Under the pieces are notes generated by a model, which was given only the letters and a program-made list of their open reading frames with translations, did not search any database and was not told where the DNA came from. A stretch of DNA of 64,000 nt from Phycomyces nitens (taxonomy: Eukaryota > Mucoromycota > Mucoromycetes > Mucorales > Phycomycetaceae): positions 4,898,001 to 4,962,000 of the forward strand of contig JAHRBC010000003.1 of NCBI GenBank assembly GCA_022702545.1, in the 5' to 3' direction. Positions within the stretch are counted from its first letter, which is position 1; each line of letters starts with the position of its first letter. Positions 10,670 to 23,200 of this stretch are shown here, piece after piece. The position numbers were made by a program, and so were the translations under genes.

Positions 10670-11390
10670 TTATTTCGAAAAATAGAAGCAAGATATCTTT
10701 CTATGAAAAAAAAAACAGGTAGGACATAGTGGAATCTTGTCTATAATTTCTTCATTAACGAAAGTGCTTGGTATCTTATGAATGTTAATTGCCCAAAAGG
10801 TTTTCTCAACAATATCTTCTGAACAGCCCCAAATACCCGTAAGAGCGATTATTTTTACTGACGATATATCTTTTTGAAAGAAAAGACCTCCACAACATCC
10901 GCATACATATGTAGGACACTCTCTGATTGTTGATTCATATTTTCTTTGTATGCTACTACGATTATTTGTGCCAATGTTATTCAGTCTACACTTTCTTACT
11001 ACTCGCTCATTCTCTTCAGCAGCTCTACTTTGTCTACTATGCCTATACTCGTGCATATATTCTGCTCGAGAATTACTAATATTCTCTAGTTCTACTGTCT
11101 CAACTACTTCTATTTCAGTTATTTGTTAGCACCTGCGTCGATATTCTCCCATATATTCTGCCCAATATGTTTTAATATTCTCTGATTCTACTGTTGCTAT
11201 CACTTCAATTTCTGCAGTTTGCTGACAATTACGTTGATGCTCTCACATGTACTTTGTTTGAGACATTGAATTCCGTTGTTCTGTTTCTGTTTCTGATATT
11301 TCCACTTGCATTGATTGCCAATGATTACGCTGGTATTCTCTCATGTATCTCCATCTTCTTTCAGCTCTTTCTTCAGGAGGAAACAGTAAG
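10670..11390 (-). pseudogene. Helitron-type N-terminal fragment (EYxREYRR repeats plus Cys motif)
   Basis: The minus strand reads AERRWRYMREYQRN, then three further related units ending YMxEYRR/EHQRN at roughly 37-residue spacing (including AEYMGEYRRR and AEYMHEYRHS), then SRAAEENERVVRK and a cysteine region with CPTYVCGCCGGLFF and IPLCPTCFFF. Repeated basic EYxREYRR units followed by a CxxC zinc-like block are typical of the start of many eukaryotic Helitron and related mobile-element proteins. At least two in-frame stops (a TGA after KYM and a TAA after YRRRC) break the repeat section. It may be the displaced 5' end of the Helitron at 0.4-4.1 kb or a second element. Confidence 0.55.
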
Positions 11391-11951
11391 TCAAGGCATT
11401 TCGTACTTTATAATAATATAATATAAGAGTAAAAGAGTAAGGAGAAAGTACAATATACTTAGTAAGCTATAGAGAAGAATCAAAGACGTGACGTGATTAA
11501 ATTTCTTACATTTTTTTTTACTAGTAAAATTGTTACAAAATCACGGAGTTTAAATTGTTACAGATTTCCCTCTTTCCTTTGGCTTTCTAACTCCGTAAAC
11601 TCCATATAAAACGCCAAAAAGAATTGATTCCTGTATGGGAATTTTAAAGTATGAAAGGAAAATTGTATATAAAAAATGTAATATTTGCTCGTAAGTCATA
11701 TGATTTAAGAATGGTTGATTTTAAGGGAGGCTTTTAAAGTGGGAGATTTGAAAAAAAGAATATAAAAAAATAAGTTAGACAGGCGCTCGTAAGTCATGTG
11801 ACCTCTTTTCGTACGACTGTTCAATTTTAAATATAGAGAGAGAAGAGAAGAAGAAAATAAGAATAAGAAGAGGAGAGGAGAAGATATCTCTATAAAGCAC
11901 CACCATGTGTGATCTTTATTCGTGTATAAAAAATATTTATTTGAATTTATT
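11391..11951. other. AT-rich spacer with purine-rich tract
   Basis: No gene seen. A GA-rich tract lies at about 11837-11885. The stretch before 11952 is the 3' flank of the minus-strand secreted-protein gene. Confidence 0.5.
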
Positions 11952-12497
11952 TCAAGGAAGATGGCATTTCAGGACATCTATCTCTAGGTTGACAGTAACA
12001 GACGATTGCTTTTGTACGGTTGGCTTGGTGTTTGATGGGTATCTCGGAACGAATGCAATGTTAAAGGTGTAATCTTTGGCTGTGTAGCGTGCAAAGAATC
12101 GGCAGCCGGGTAGTTTCCATGTTGCTGAGTAAACCTTGTTCTGGGTCCCTCCAGGATAAGGAATTGCCGATAGACCACTGAGAGCATCGATCTGATACGT
12201 CTTTGTGGCATCCGAACGAGAAGTCCATTGAAAGGCAACGTCAAATGAAGATGGGTATTGGATTGTAAGAGGTGTGGCCACTATTTCCAAGCAACAGAAA
12301 GCAGATCAGTAGTGTAACATTGGGGCTCCCTTGTTTTCATGGTCCTTACATGTTTTGTTGCCCACGACCGTGTATTCGATTCTTTCACGATTGTTGCTTG
12401 TCCATAGCTGATTTGTCAAGGGCTGCTGGATAGTCAACATGCCCTGCCCGCAGACCATAGATACAAGGGCCAACAAAATTGTAAAACACAAAACCAT
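11952..12497 (-). CDS. Small secreted protein, Kre9/Knh-like N-terminal region
   Basis: There are two exons, 12350-12497 and 11952-12280, joined across an intron at 12281-12349 (GTAAGG...AATAG). The junction restores a continuous frame NKT|LATPLTIQYP. The product is about 158 aa. It starts with a hydrophobic signal peptide (MVLCFTILLALVSMVCG), followed by LTIQQPLTNQLWTSNNRE. The pattern of a short beta-type motif with a Trp after the signal peptide resembles the Kre9/Knh1 Ser-Thr-rich cell-wall family, but the similarity is weak and the long Ser/Thr tail is missing. The mature part has two Cys (PGCRFF and LKCHLP) and could form one disulfide. A role at the wall or outside the cell is inferred from the signal peptide only. 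A longer in-frame start upstream would bury the signal sequence, so I chose the ATG at 12497. Confidence 0.65.
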
Positions 12498-13081
12498 TCC
12501 AAAAAGGTACAAAAATGCAGTATAAAGAATAAGTAGAAAGAAGAGAGAAATAAAAAAAGAGGTATAAATATATCCATACACATGTCTATAAATACTCCTC
12601 TTGTACAACCAAATCTATCTGTAAAGCAACCCAAAAACATATATAACATATATAACATATATACTCTATGCCTTGGTTTGGCTTATATGGCAAATTGGCC
12701 ATTAGTGCAATTATAAGCCCACGAACAATATCTTGTTGCTCATTCCAATAACTTATATTGTCGGAGTCCTAAACCAGTCCAGGGAACCGATTCGGGTTGA
12801 TTTCTGGTCCGACTGGGTCGGTCTATAGTTAGGTCTATCCACTGCACCAAGGATGATCCCTCCTTTCCTTTCATCCCTTTGACTTTTTGGTATGTCAACA
12901 CGTAGTTCAACATGATATCAAGGTCGACCAATCGATACATGGATATCCAATGTGAATGCGGATGGATGGATACGTGGATGGACAGATAATCTTACGAAGA
13001 CTATATACAACATATAATATATTATAATATAATATATTATATTATATACTATTTTATACATCACAGGAATAACGAAACGTC
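12498..13081. promoter_or_regulatory. Divergent intergenic region between secreted protein and eL29
   Basis: About 580 bases separate two divergent start codons. It holds a (CATATA)n run at about 12640-12660 and an AT-palindromic stretch near 13010-13050 just before eL29. No specific factor site can be named. Confidence 0.35.
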
Positions 13082-13326
13082 ATGTCCAAGTCCAAGAACC
13101 ACACCAACCACAACCAGAGTGAGCATCCAGTTATTTTTGAATACTCTAAACTGACTCGATTCAACCCTTAGACAAGAAGGCTCACCGTAACGGCCTTAAG
13201 AAGCCCAGCCAGATGAAGTACCCTTCCCTCAAGGGTGTTGATGCCAAGTTCCTCCGCAACCAGCGTCATGCCCGCAAGGGTACTGAGAAGGCTCTTGCCC
13301 TCAAGTACGCTTCCAAGACTGCCTAA
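13082..13326 (+). CDS. rpl29: 60S ribosomal protein eL29
   Basis: Two exons, 13082-13118 and 13172-13326, are joined across a 53-nt intron (GTGAGC...CTTAG) that splits the Asn codon after HNQ. The protein (about 63 aa) starts [20 protein letters not shown] and continues [21 protein letters not shown], the classic eL29 signature. It is very basic and of normal length. It is a structural protein of the large cytosolic ribosomal subunit. Placing the intron in the N-terminal third is common for ribosomal protein genes in fungi. Confidence 0.95.
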
Positions 13327-13469
13327 ACTTGTGAAGAAAATACTGTGATGTGATTTTCATTTTGTATAATAAATTCACTGTGAACCACTGTGGTTCACTA
13401 TCATGGAATTATAAATGTATGTATATATAAAACGCAGAATTTAAGGAAAGAGAATTGAAGACGTAGAGT

Positions 13470-13472
13470 GCG

Positions 13473-13506
<34 letters not shown>

Positions 13507-13552
13507 CGTGTGGGTGTGCGTGCGTGTGCGTGCGTGTGTGGGTGTGTGTGAT
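13470..13552. repeat. (TA)n and (GT)n microsatellite
   Basis: A TA dinucleotide run (about 13473-13496) passes directly into a GT-rich run (about 13500-13552) with GCGTGTGG interruptions. It lies between the convergent 3' ends of eL29 and Vts1. Confidence 0.9.
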
Positions 13553-13719
13553 TGTGAGTGATAGACTATAAAGTAAACTTGCCGGCAAGCGATCAAGAAG
13601 AAGAAGAAAAGGTAGAAAGATTATGTGAAAGCCTCTCAAAGGTTTCTAGTGCGTCCATAATCGATATGCTAGAGAAACCAAAAAACACAATGTCAAGAGT
13701 TATTTATAAGAGTATATAA

Positions 13720-15530
13720 TTACTTTTCATATCTTACGTTGGCATCGCACTGGGCTCGGATGGTTTCGAAAACCTTTAACATCTTGCGTCTGGCACCTAG
13801 AGCGGCCACACCCTTGTCTTGAAGATCCGTATCAGAGAGACGGATGATGTCCTGCCATTCCATCGATTCAAAAATAGCATTGTACTTGTGTAGTCGAAGG
13901 CTCCTGAACCATGCAGGAACATCTTTATATATATATAATATTATTACTATTATCATTGTGCTTTAAATCCCCCCCACTTACCATTCAAGAGGTCCATATC
14001 AAGAACATCTTCTTTCTTAGTACTGGGTGTGGCAGAGGGTCGTCTGTGAGATAGACAGGATACCTCGCTATGATCACTTTCATCATGCTCTTCGACGGCT
14101 GTTTTTTCAGAGTCTTTGGGCTTATTTTCCTGGATAGTGATATGCTGCATGGCGCTCTCGAGATTCTTTTCATCTGTTTCCTGGACGGTTCCTGGGATTG
14201 AAGAGCGAGGAATGCGTCTGCGAGGCGTGGAAGTAGTCTTGTCCAGAGACCACTGAGAAAAGTCAATCTCTGAAGAAGACGAAGTAGATGGCTGAGGGCC
14301 AAACTGCATGGGAGTTATGGCCCATGGAGAGTGAAATGGTCTATCTGGAGTAGGTGCAGGAGACCACAATGAGATGTCTGCAGACTTTGGACGCTGGTTG
14401 GGTGTTTTTGGGTCTCCAATGTTGCCCACACCACTAACCGGTCTACGAGGGCTGCTTAGCCAGTTGGAGAAGATGGACGGATCATTTTCGACTACTGATC
14501 TTGGCCGACCAAACAACGAGCCTTCCGAGCGTCCTGACGCTGTGGTGTTGCTTGGGGCATTGTTACTTGTGCTGTTGCTTGCATTCATACTTGGGTTGAT
14601 GCTTGGAGCATTAATGACAGTGGATGGGATATTCACTGTCGATCCACCCACTACCATGCTCTGAGGTCGGCTCATTCTTCGGCTATTGACCGCATCGTCC
14701 ACAACAAGGCTATTCGTCTTGCGAACAGCAAAATCCGAACGGCCAAACAGCTGGTTGTATTCCTCAGTGTCTCCAAGAGCAAATGAATGTCGATCCATAG
14801 CTCTGGCCCGATTAACAGTCGGCGGTCTGCTTCTCACCTGCCCAGTCTTGTAAGGCAGGACAGACAACAGACGCTGGCTGGCATCGAGCTCCGCCTTGGC
14901 CAGCTGGCTTTGGATATCTGCTACACATACACGCACACACGTGAATACCAAAAGTAAGAAGCATCTACCTCTTTACCTTGCTCGGGGTTTCCACCGTGCA
15001 GCAAGCCATGGAGTGAACCGCGCTTCATCAACTGCTGAAGAAGATTGATAAAGAATCTAATCTGAACTTGCGACGAGTGCTGCAACAACGTATAGATTGC
15101 TGCCGTCCGCTCTGCCTCTGAAAGATATCTATACCACTGGTCAACGTGTTGCATTTCCTCTTTGAAAGTCTAGTAATCCCTTATGAGTTTTTTTTTTGTT
15201 TATGTTTTTGTTGTTGTGGTTGAATTGAGAGTTTTGGTTGGATTGGACTTGCCTGGTCTAGATTTGTTGCTGCCATCTCATCCAGACTTCTTTCGTATGC
15301 CTGGAGTTCTTCGTACCAATTTCCTAGCAGGTCAGCTAGAGGCCATTGGTATAATTAGCAGTTGATTGACCAATACAGATATTTATTTAGATGTTATGAT
15401 TTTTTTTAAAAAAAATCTTACATTCCATTGACCCATAGTTGGTTGGTCTAAGTGTCTCTGACACTGGTCGACTTGACCGTGAAGAATAATTGGTAGGAAG
15501 CATGAAATGCGGTTGAGCAGACTGTGACAT
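13720..15530 (-). CDS. vts1: Vts1/Smaug-type SAM-domain RNA-binding protein
   Basis: Five exons: 15422-15530, 15253-15335, 14977-15169, 13982-14920 and 13720-13922. Phases agree at all four junctions. The product is about 505 aa. The N-terminal part carries [15 protein letters not shown] and [20 protein letters not shown], matching the conserved Vts1 N-terminal helical region. The centre is long, Ser/Pro-rich and disordered. The C-terminus is a SAM domain ([14 protein letters not shown] to RRKMLKVFE), the hairpin-RNA-binding domain that in yeast Vts1 recognises Smaug elements and recruits deadenylation. Basic residues of the RNA-binding face (GARRKM) are present. Intron 2 uses a GC 5' splice site (GCAAGT). 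A decayed LINE lies about 100 bases upstream of the start codon on the other strand. Confidence 0.92.
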
Positions 15531-15947
15531 GAACAACCGACCAACACACGTAAAAGCCAGAAAGATTTCTTACTTTCCCCCTCCCTTTCTCTTTGAAAAT
15601 CCTGGTGAGTCTCACAATCCAGTCACATGACTGACATCACACACTCGGCCGCTTGCACTTGTACTTGCACTTACATCTTGGTGCGCTTGCCCTCACTGCG
15701 GATGCTCAAATCCAGAAACTCTCCCTGTCTTGCTTGCCTGCTCTGGACGAACAGGAACTTATTGATGGTATTCGTAGCAGCTTGGCCATTTATGGACAGA
15801 TCTTGGACGTCGGACTCTGCCGGGAGCCGAAATATAATACCTTTCTTGGCACAGGTTATGCCATTCTGCAAACCTCTAACCGCAAACCTGACGAAATGGA
15901 ACAGGCCTATGAGCCGCTGACCCATAAAATTCAATGATTTAACACTG

Positions 15948-16652
15948 ATGATGGGTTCTGTGTACTTACCAACTCCCTGCCTGTGTGATGTCGTTATTGC
16001 CACGGAGACGGTCACGACCGGTCCTCCTGCCCTACCCACCCCCAGCTCCCAACAGGCTTGTTGGCTATGCCATGAAACTGGCCATACAGAGTCCAGTTGC
16101 CCAAGAGGTGATACACTCGGCGCCCGCCCTAGGGGATTGCCCACTAAAGACGTCAAAGACCAGATGGAAGTGGTCTCCATTCTCATTGACCAATTGGGTC
16201 TGGATACTTTTCTTGCCAAAGCCTTGACGACCGATGAGGCTGACATCTTACAACCTCATGGTGGGGACCAACGCCAGGATATCCTCGAGTCGGACAGTAC
16301 TCAACAAGAACAGCATCCCGCACAACCTGACCAAGCTCCCGAGCTGTTCGAACAGAGTCAAGACCCAGTACCAGAACAGCCCATCCTCCACACCAGTTCT
16401 ACCATGACAAGCACACCACTGAGAATCCCAGGAGAGACAGACCGAATTTTCCCCACCTCCACCCATAAGACCGTCACTGGGAAGGGTAAGCCTAAAGAAA
16501 TGTACATCACAAATATACCCAAAGGTTCCAAAGGTGGAGCTACTCCCCTCGCAGTAAGGCCTCCCGTGGAGCAAACGGACACCAATCTCTCTCTGATCGA
16601 TAATGTCGGCTCTACCTTTGAATGTAACAATTGGTTCTCTAAACTGCAATAG
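15948..16652 (+). pseudogene. LINE copy 1 ORF1 (zinc-knuckle protein)
   Basis: A 230-codon open frame carries a CCHC zinc knuckle (CWLCHETGHTESSC), as in ORF1 RNA-binding proteins of LINEs, followed by a Gln/Pro-rich tail. An upstream frame (15653-15937, ALDEQELIDGIRSSL) reads like the preceding RRM-like part but is in another phase, so the protein is broken near 15940. In LINEs this protein coats the element RNA. Confidence 0.7.
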
Positions 16653-17165
16653 TTTAAGTAAAATATCCGACTCGTCTCGCCAATCTACCTTTATCAATGC
16701 AACTCTGGCCTTGTCGCCTTGCAAGAAACATACACTACTTCTTCTCTCGCCTCAATTATACATTCACAATTCCAAGCTACCTCTTCTGTGTGGACTTGGC
16801 TCTGTAGACTCGTCTCTCTATCCCCACATCTATCCTCACCCTCACCCTCACCCTCACTCTCATTCCTATTCCTATTCCTATTCCTATTCCTATTCTAGAA
16901 GACAACCGGGTTATCCTAGCCAGGGTAAGCCATTTAGCTGATTTCTTCCTTTCCTTCTGTATTTTAGTTATCCATGCACCCGCCACCCATCACGTTGCTC
17001 ACCATACTTTCTTTTTAGACCTCCTTTGTTACGAAGACCCGAAATACTGGAGCAACTCTTTGTAGCCGGCGATTTTAACTTCTTCTTCCACCTACCCAGC
17101 ACACTGCAATCTCTTTCTCCTGCCTGACACACATACTTCTCCACATCACTTCCGCCCTCGACTAT

Positions 17166-18649
17166 ATGCTTGCTCCCTCGTACTTCTCCTCGTCAATTCT
17201 TGCTCCATCTATTGATTTTGTCTCTCCGTCCTGGACAGACCATGCACTCCTTACAACTACCGTTCGCTTTGGGTGCTCCCCTCATGGAAAAGGTCTCTAC
17301 CCGGCCAATCCTCTCTTGGTCAAGAACCCCGATTTCGTCTACTCTCTCCACGACGTCCTTTCCACCCTACACCCTACCTTATCCCTATCACCCCAAGAAA
17401 ATTTTGAGCTGTTCAAGAAGACAGTTATCCGCACCTGCAAACTATTCTCTGGCCGACATGCACCATGGCGTACGAAGCAGTTGAAAAAGCTCCAAAGCAA
17501 ACGTAATCATTTTCTTGGGAACTCACCACCCCCCGCGATTCGTCAACTCGTCCTTCCTACTCTGGAACGTCAGATTGACGCCCTCCAAGAAGAGATCGTT
17601 CAAATCTCATGCTTTTTTTCTGGCCTTAGTTGGTGTGAACAAAGGGAGAAATCCGCAGGATATTTCAAACGCACCATTGCCACCAGAGCCTCCAAGCGCC
17701 ATATATCACCTATACAATATCCAGTTTCACATACACTATGTACATCCCCACCCGATATGACAGAGGCCACGCATTCCTTTTATCACTCGTTCTTTACGCC
17801 CGATACCTCTGATCCTGATGTTACAGCCCAACTACTCTCTCCCACTACACCATATAAACGCCTAACCCCTCTTCATCAACGATCACTCATTCGACCAATT
17901 ACACTAGACGACATTCAAACTAACGCCTCTCGGGCTCCTCACCCAAGTAGCCCTGGCCTCGATGGTTTGGCCTACCCAAGGCTTTCCTTGGTTTTCTCTC
18001 GTCCTCTCTATATCTCCCTTATTTCTAAGGTATACGATGCTGCTCTAACTTCCTCTCTCTTTTCTTCAGAACTGGCGACCCATCTTACTCATTAATTATG
18101 ACGCCAAAATATTTACTCGTACCATTAACTCCCGCATGGTCCATGCCGCCAACAACATCATCACTCATTATCAGACTGGGTTTCTTCTCTCTCGATTCAT
18201 TGCTGACAATTGATTGATGGTCAAACTATGCATGGAACAGGCCATTGCCTCCAAATCGTCTGCCATAGGAATTCTCCTCGACAAAGAGAAAGCCTATGGC
18301 CGTGTACACCCTTCCTTTCTCTCGCAATTCTTGCTTATCTACCTCTTTTCTCCTTCATTTGTAGACTTTATTACTACGCTCTTCTTCTCCACTAAACTTC
18401 GCGCCAACGTCAATGGCTTCCTCACTCCAGCATCCTCCAGTACCGCGGTCTCCGACAGGACGATCCTCTCTCTCTCTCGTCTTTTTTAACTTTGCTCTTG
18501 GACACCTCCTTCTCTCTATTTTCACTGACTCTACCTTTCTAGGATTTACTTCGCCCAACTCGCATCATCCACTCACTCGGAAAGTACTGGTGTATGCCGA
18601 CGACGTTTTTGCCTGTTTGTCCAACCCTGAAGACCTCACTCGTTTATAG
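17166..18649 (+). pseudogene. LINE copy 1 reverse transcriptase remnant
   Basis: The 17166-18095 frame includes PWRTKQLKKLQSKRN and NASRAPHPSSPGLDGLAY (the linker and RT motif 0 region). RT blocks then follow: NYDAKIFTR, HYQTGFLLSRFIADN, GILLDKEKAYGRV and, at about 18590, VLVYADDVFACL. The YADD catalytic motif is intact, but an in-frame stop after RFIADN and frameshifts at about 18095 and 18420 disable the protein. It is clearly the same family as copy 2. Confidence 0.85.
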
Positions 18650-20241
18650 CATCATCTACATATCTATGGATTGGCTTCCAATGCTTGTATAAATATGCAT
18701 AAAATCCATGATATATATATCTCTGGCAACCCCCACCCTCACTGGCAAGCTCCTTTACAACAATCCGGCATCATGTCCTGGTATGATCGAACTTCGCCCA
18801 AACCTGTCATTTACCTAGGCTATCCTCTTATGCAATCCCCTGTACAACGCAACCATGCTGCCACTCAACTTCTCACCATTATCTGCACCTCCATCAACAT
18901 TCACTCCCAACACTTTCTCTCGGTTCGTGGCCGAGCAACCATCATCAACACTCTCATTCTCGCTACCCTGTGACATGTCCTTGGCCTCGTCTGGTTCCCC
19001 ATTACTTTCTTTGACTCGCTTAAATCCGCAGTCAGTAAATTCATCAACCACCGTATGTTCCCACCCATCCGATATACCACCTTATGCCACCCTCATACTT
19101 TTGATGGATTTGGCCTCTTTGACCCCCGTATTCAGCAAGGATCCTTGCAGTTCTGTTGGCTCATTCCTCTCCTTCGAACCCGAACAACTGTCCCCACGCT
19201 TCCCGTACAATGGTTCAAACCTCAACTTTCCTCTATGCTTCTAACCTCCTCACGCCCTCCCCCAAACCCACTCTTCGCCTTTTTCTTCCCTTTGCTTCGT
19301 TCCGTCTTGTCCCTTCCTCGCCACCATTATTTTACCCTTTTGCTCCCATTTCACCTTCCCGGTGAACTATCTGCTGTTTCTTGCCTTACACTTGCTCTTA
19401 ACTCTATATGGCACCCAACCAATACCTCCTACGCCACCCCTCCTGGGTTTTTGTCTTTGACAGCTGGTCATGTCTATGCCTATTATCCCCTTTCTCTCTC
19501 TCTCTTCCTCTTCATTCGCTCCCTCTTCTCTCTTAGGGACGACGCCTTGTTAAGCGTTTCTCGCAAGACGTCCATAGTTTCCACATTATCTTACACCCAT
19601 TTTTTTCAAGACCTTTAGTGACCGAAACCTCACTAGGTGTGCCGTCTCCTCTCCCTTTACAATTCTCTTTTTTTTTTATATCTACTTTCATTCAAAAACT
19701 TTCGGCTCGCTCCTTCCACACACACTGTATCTCCTCCACCACTCCTCTGAGAGAATCAACTGCTACTATACTTACTCCTGCCCAGTGGAAAGTCTTCTGG
19801 GCCCTTCCTCTGTCTCACATCTCCCGTAATATCTGGTACCGTCTACTCCACCAATCTATCTCTGTCAGTTTGCTTCACCATATTATGCCTGTCATTGTGC
19901 ACTCCGCTGCCTGCTGCCTATGATCCCTCCAGAATCAAATAGCGGATCACCTACTGATTCACTGTCCAAAGGTATGGTCTGTATGGGTAGCTGTACTCTT
20001 TCAATGATTTCATTCCTTCTCAATCTTCCCTTCCAACGACCTCTCTGGTCTTCTTCTCATGTCCCTCCCCGACAATAGTCCCTCTCTTCCTAGCTCGCAG
20101 ATCTTTGGCGTAGTTTGGGAGCCCGTGTGGGGAACCTGTTGGGGCTTCATTTTTGATGACCTACCTTTTCACTATTTTAATCTAATTACTTCCACTAACA
20201 CCCTCCTATATATCTGCGTTGATCAAGCCCACCTCGCCTAA

Positions 20242-23200
20242 CCTTTATTTACTCCATTTGATCTCAATTTTCCTTGTAATCTCTTTCTATACTATACTCC
20301 ATTACTTTTCTTTTCTCTATTTATTCCTCTCATAAAATTTGAGGCCAACAAGACATCCCACAGTATTGCCAATTATCATAATGGGTGGCTGGGTAAGGAC
20401 AAATAAAACTGTCTTAAAAAGCATTATGTGTATATGATGTGTTTGGATAGGACAAAGTCTCGTTGAACCTTTTGCTATCATTTAATATTTATATATTTAT
20501 ATTAATAAAATTCTAATATTTTCCTTCTTATCATGATCAACAGCTACGACCTATCTTCATTCTCCAGATGGTTTTCTTTAAATAACCGAGGTAAGCCCCT
20601 GTAATGGTACATTTGTATGCCATCATTTTTTTTTTCACTTGATGCAGTTTTTTCGGCTGAGTTTGGGCAGTATCAGTAAATCGACACAGCATAAAGCGAG
20701 TCATAAAATTACTCAAATCAATTCCAAGGCTTTGGGTTGTCAATCACTTCTTTACTCTTTACGCATTACAATCTACATTTCGAATTAATTTTTGGAGCCG
20801 TCTTGCTATTGTTTTTTTTTAGCAGGCTCTGTTAACTAAAAATTTACCAAAAAGTCTATTAAGAATACACTTTGGATCAGTAAAAATTCTAGAATAAATC
20901 AATTAATACAGCTCGAACAAACTGGCAATAGTCGATTTCTAATCCACTCTACAAAAATGTCAAGAATATTACTTGTAAAAACGCTGTCAAACATGAAGTA
21001 CTGCTCATGTCAACTATCTCTTTCTTGCTTTGGTTTCTGTATATAAAAATTAAATGAAGCACACGTATACTATGTGTTGACTTGTACCTTATTCTATTAC
21101 TGGCAATTCGTATAGTCCTTGACTTGGTTTATGTTGTGTTGATTTAACGGTACCCGTCCGTATGAGTACTAAGAAACCTGTTGACATTGGTCCAGAAATA
21201 TTAACAGCCTCGTATCTTATCCGCTCAACAGCAGCCAGAATATTTTTATCGTGTGGATGAGATACATCAATTTATTGAAGCAATGCGTGATCTATGGTCT
21301 TATTCAAATACTATTATCTGCGATGAAGATGTTATTCCCGCGCCAACCCATCTCCAGCTTTGGAGATCCAAGCACCTTTCAACCATAGCGGGCAGTACAT
21401 AATAAATTTTTCACTGAACTCACCATGCCAACGAGCGTTTTTACACTTTGTAGCAACCCACATAATCGGGGATATGACGCCTCTGCGACATCTATCGGTA
21501 AACTTGCGTCACACTTTCTGCAATCTTTAGCCATGTCGGTATTATTTGGTAAACCTTGGGCAGAATTTGGAGCAGCCTTGGATACATTCGAAACCACCAA
21601 GGCAGTTGATGTGCTACAGGAAAGGGAAAACTCTCAATCCAAGCCGTGGGATACCTTATCATTTGTGAGATCTCTGAAAGCCGTTTTGGAAAAACATATA
21701 ATGAGCCATCACCTTTTGTCCTTGCAAGGATTTTGAAATTCAGCTCTCTCCACCTCTCCGATTTAGCAAGCCAAAATATAGTGTATCTAGTTGCATGATC
21801 CAACTGCTCTGTTGCATACAATCTCAGCCTTGACTGTGTAACGTCTATTGTGCACAATACTGGTCGGCCAGCTTCATTTCAAAGATCAAAAAGAAGCTTT
21901 GGGATTCTAATAATGGTGGTAATGATATTTAAGCTTTTAGCCAATCCCCCACTTTGGGTGTGATTATGAAAGTGGGTCATTTAGACGCACTATCATGTAA
22001 TCCCTGAATGATACATGGATCGATCGCCCTTTTATATATTTATATATATCATTTTAAACTACTCACATTAGGCAGCTTATATATAATAATCTATCTACCA
22101 ATTCTTCTCAATAGATGATCTTCTTAGATCCAAGCAGTATGACATTATTGTATCGAGGCAGTCTAGATCAACATCTGTTAATTGTATCATCAAATTCTAC
22201 CCAATATATCAGGATAGTTTGCAAAACATGCTAGGGATATGACAAATGGTTCATCTCTAAATATTGCCATTAGACATCCATTGTTAAGAATGACTGTAAA
22301 GAACTGCATTGCATTTGACAGAATAAATGACCTCTTGGGCGTCAAAATTCTACCTTGACTAAAACAATTTTTTTTTGCAGGATATTAATCAATTGACATT
22401 ATCTACACTCTATATAGCCACGGTTCTATTTAAACTGAACACCCTCACAGAGACCAAGGAATAATAATGTGCAACCAGCAATTCCATACATTATAAGCCT
22501 TGTTGTAAAAAAAAACACATTCACATATCCAATTATTCGGTACAAGGTCTTTTGGATTCCAATCTGATTTATAACCAAACAAATTCTAAATCAATATATA
22601 ATGTTTATTGGTTACACCTCTGACAGTGTCTGGAATCATGAAAATCATGATCCACTCTGTACAAATAAAAATTCAAATCAGAATTTGTTCATAACCTCTG
22701 ATCTCACTGCATTTTGGGAATTATTTGCTTGTAAATCGAGGCTAATAATGATCGTTTAATGAATTAATCAAGCAGCCCTTCCCAGTTTCTGGGTGCTTAC
22801 ACTAATCATTACAATGATTACAGTGGTCTATTTTGAGACCCGAATAACTTGAGATGCTCAGTTCCTCATGATTACTGAACAACTGCAAATAATTAAATCA
22901 TTCTAGAAATATTCATGAATACCAAGCCTATTTTAATACATAAAAACATAAGCACTATTGTAACCAATCAGAATCAATTCCACATGTTTAAGAAGCCAAG
23001 TTGGTTGCTCGAAAATCATGTCGTAATTCTTGGCACTTGAAAGAATATGTATATACAGCTTTATAGACATTTTCCACTCTTAAAAAAGATGAATGTGTGT
23101 ATAAAACAATCGAAAAACTTGATTATGTACATGAGAATTGCAGTAAAATAATAAAATGTTGAAGCTTACTTGATGGCAGATAATTGGGTGATAAAGTGTC

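Larger units (their letters stand above)
15627..20241 (+). mobile_element. Decayed LINE-type non-LTR retrotransposon (copy 1)
   Basis: Plus-strand pieces occur in the order ORF1 with a zinc knuckle, an apurinic-type endonuclease remnant, reverse transcriptase, and a C-terminal tail. ORF1 gives CWLCHETGHTESSCP (CX2CX4HX4C). The endonuclease gives LVALQETY and GDFNFFF. Reverse transcriptase gives QTGFLLSRFIADN, LLDKEKAYGRV and VYADDV. Stops and frame changes separate them, so the element is dead. A (CACCCT)n/(CTATTC)n microsatellite (about 16836-16897) sits in the endonuclease part. No poly-A tail or target-site duplication could be defined, so the ends are those of the coding remnant. Confidence 0.88.

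Noticed and set aside
13409..13639. Minus-strand frame through the TA/GT microsatellite
   Set aside because: Pure simple-repeat translation.
14374..14664. 96-codon plus-strand Leu/Gly frame
   Set aside because: Antisense of the disordered middle of Vts1.
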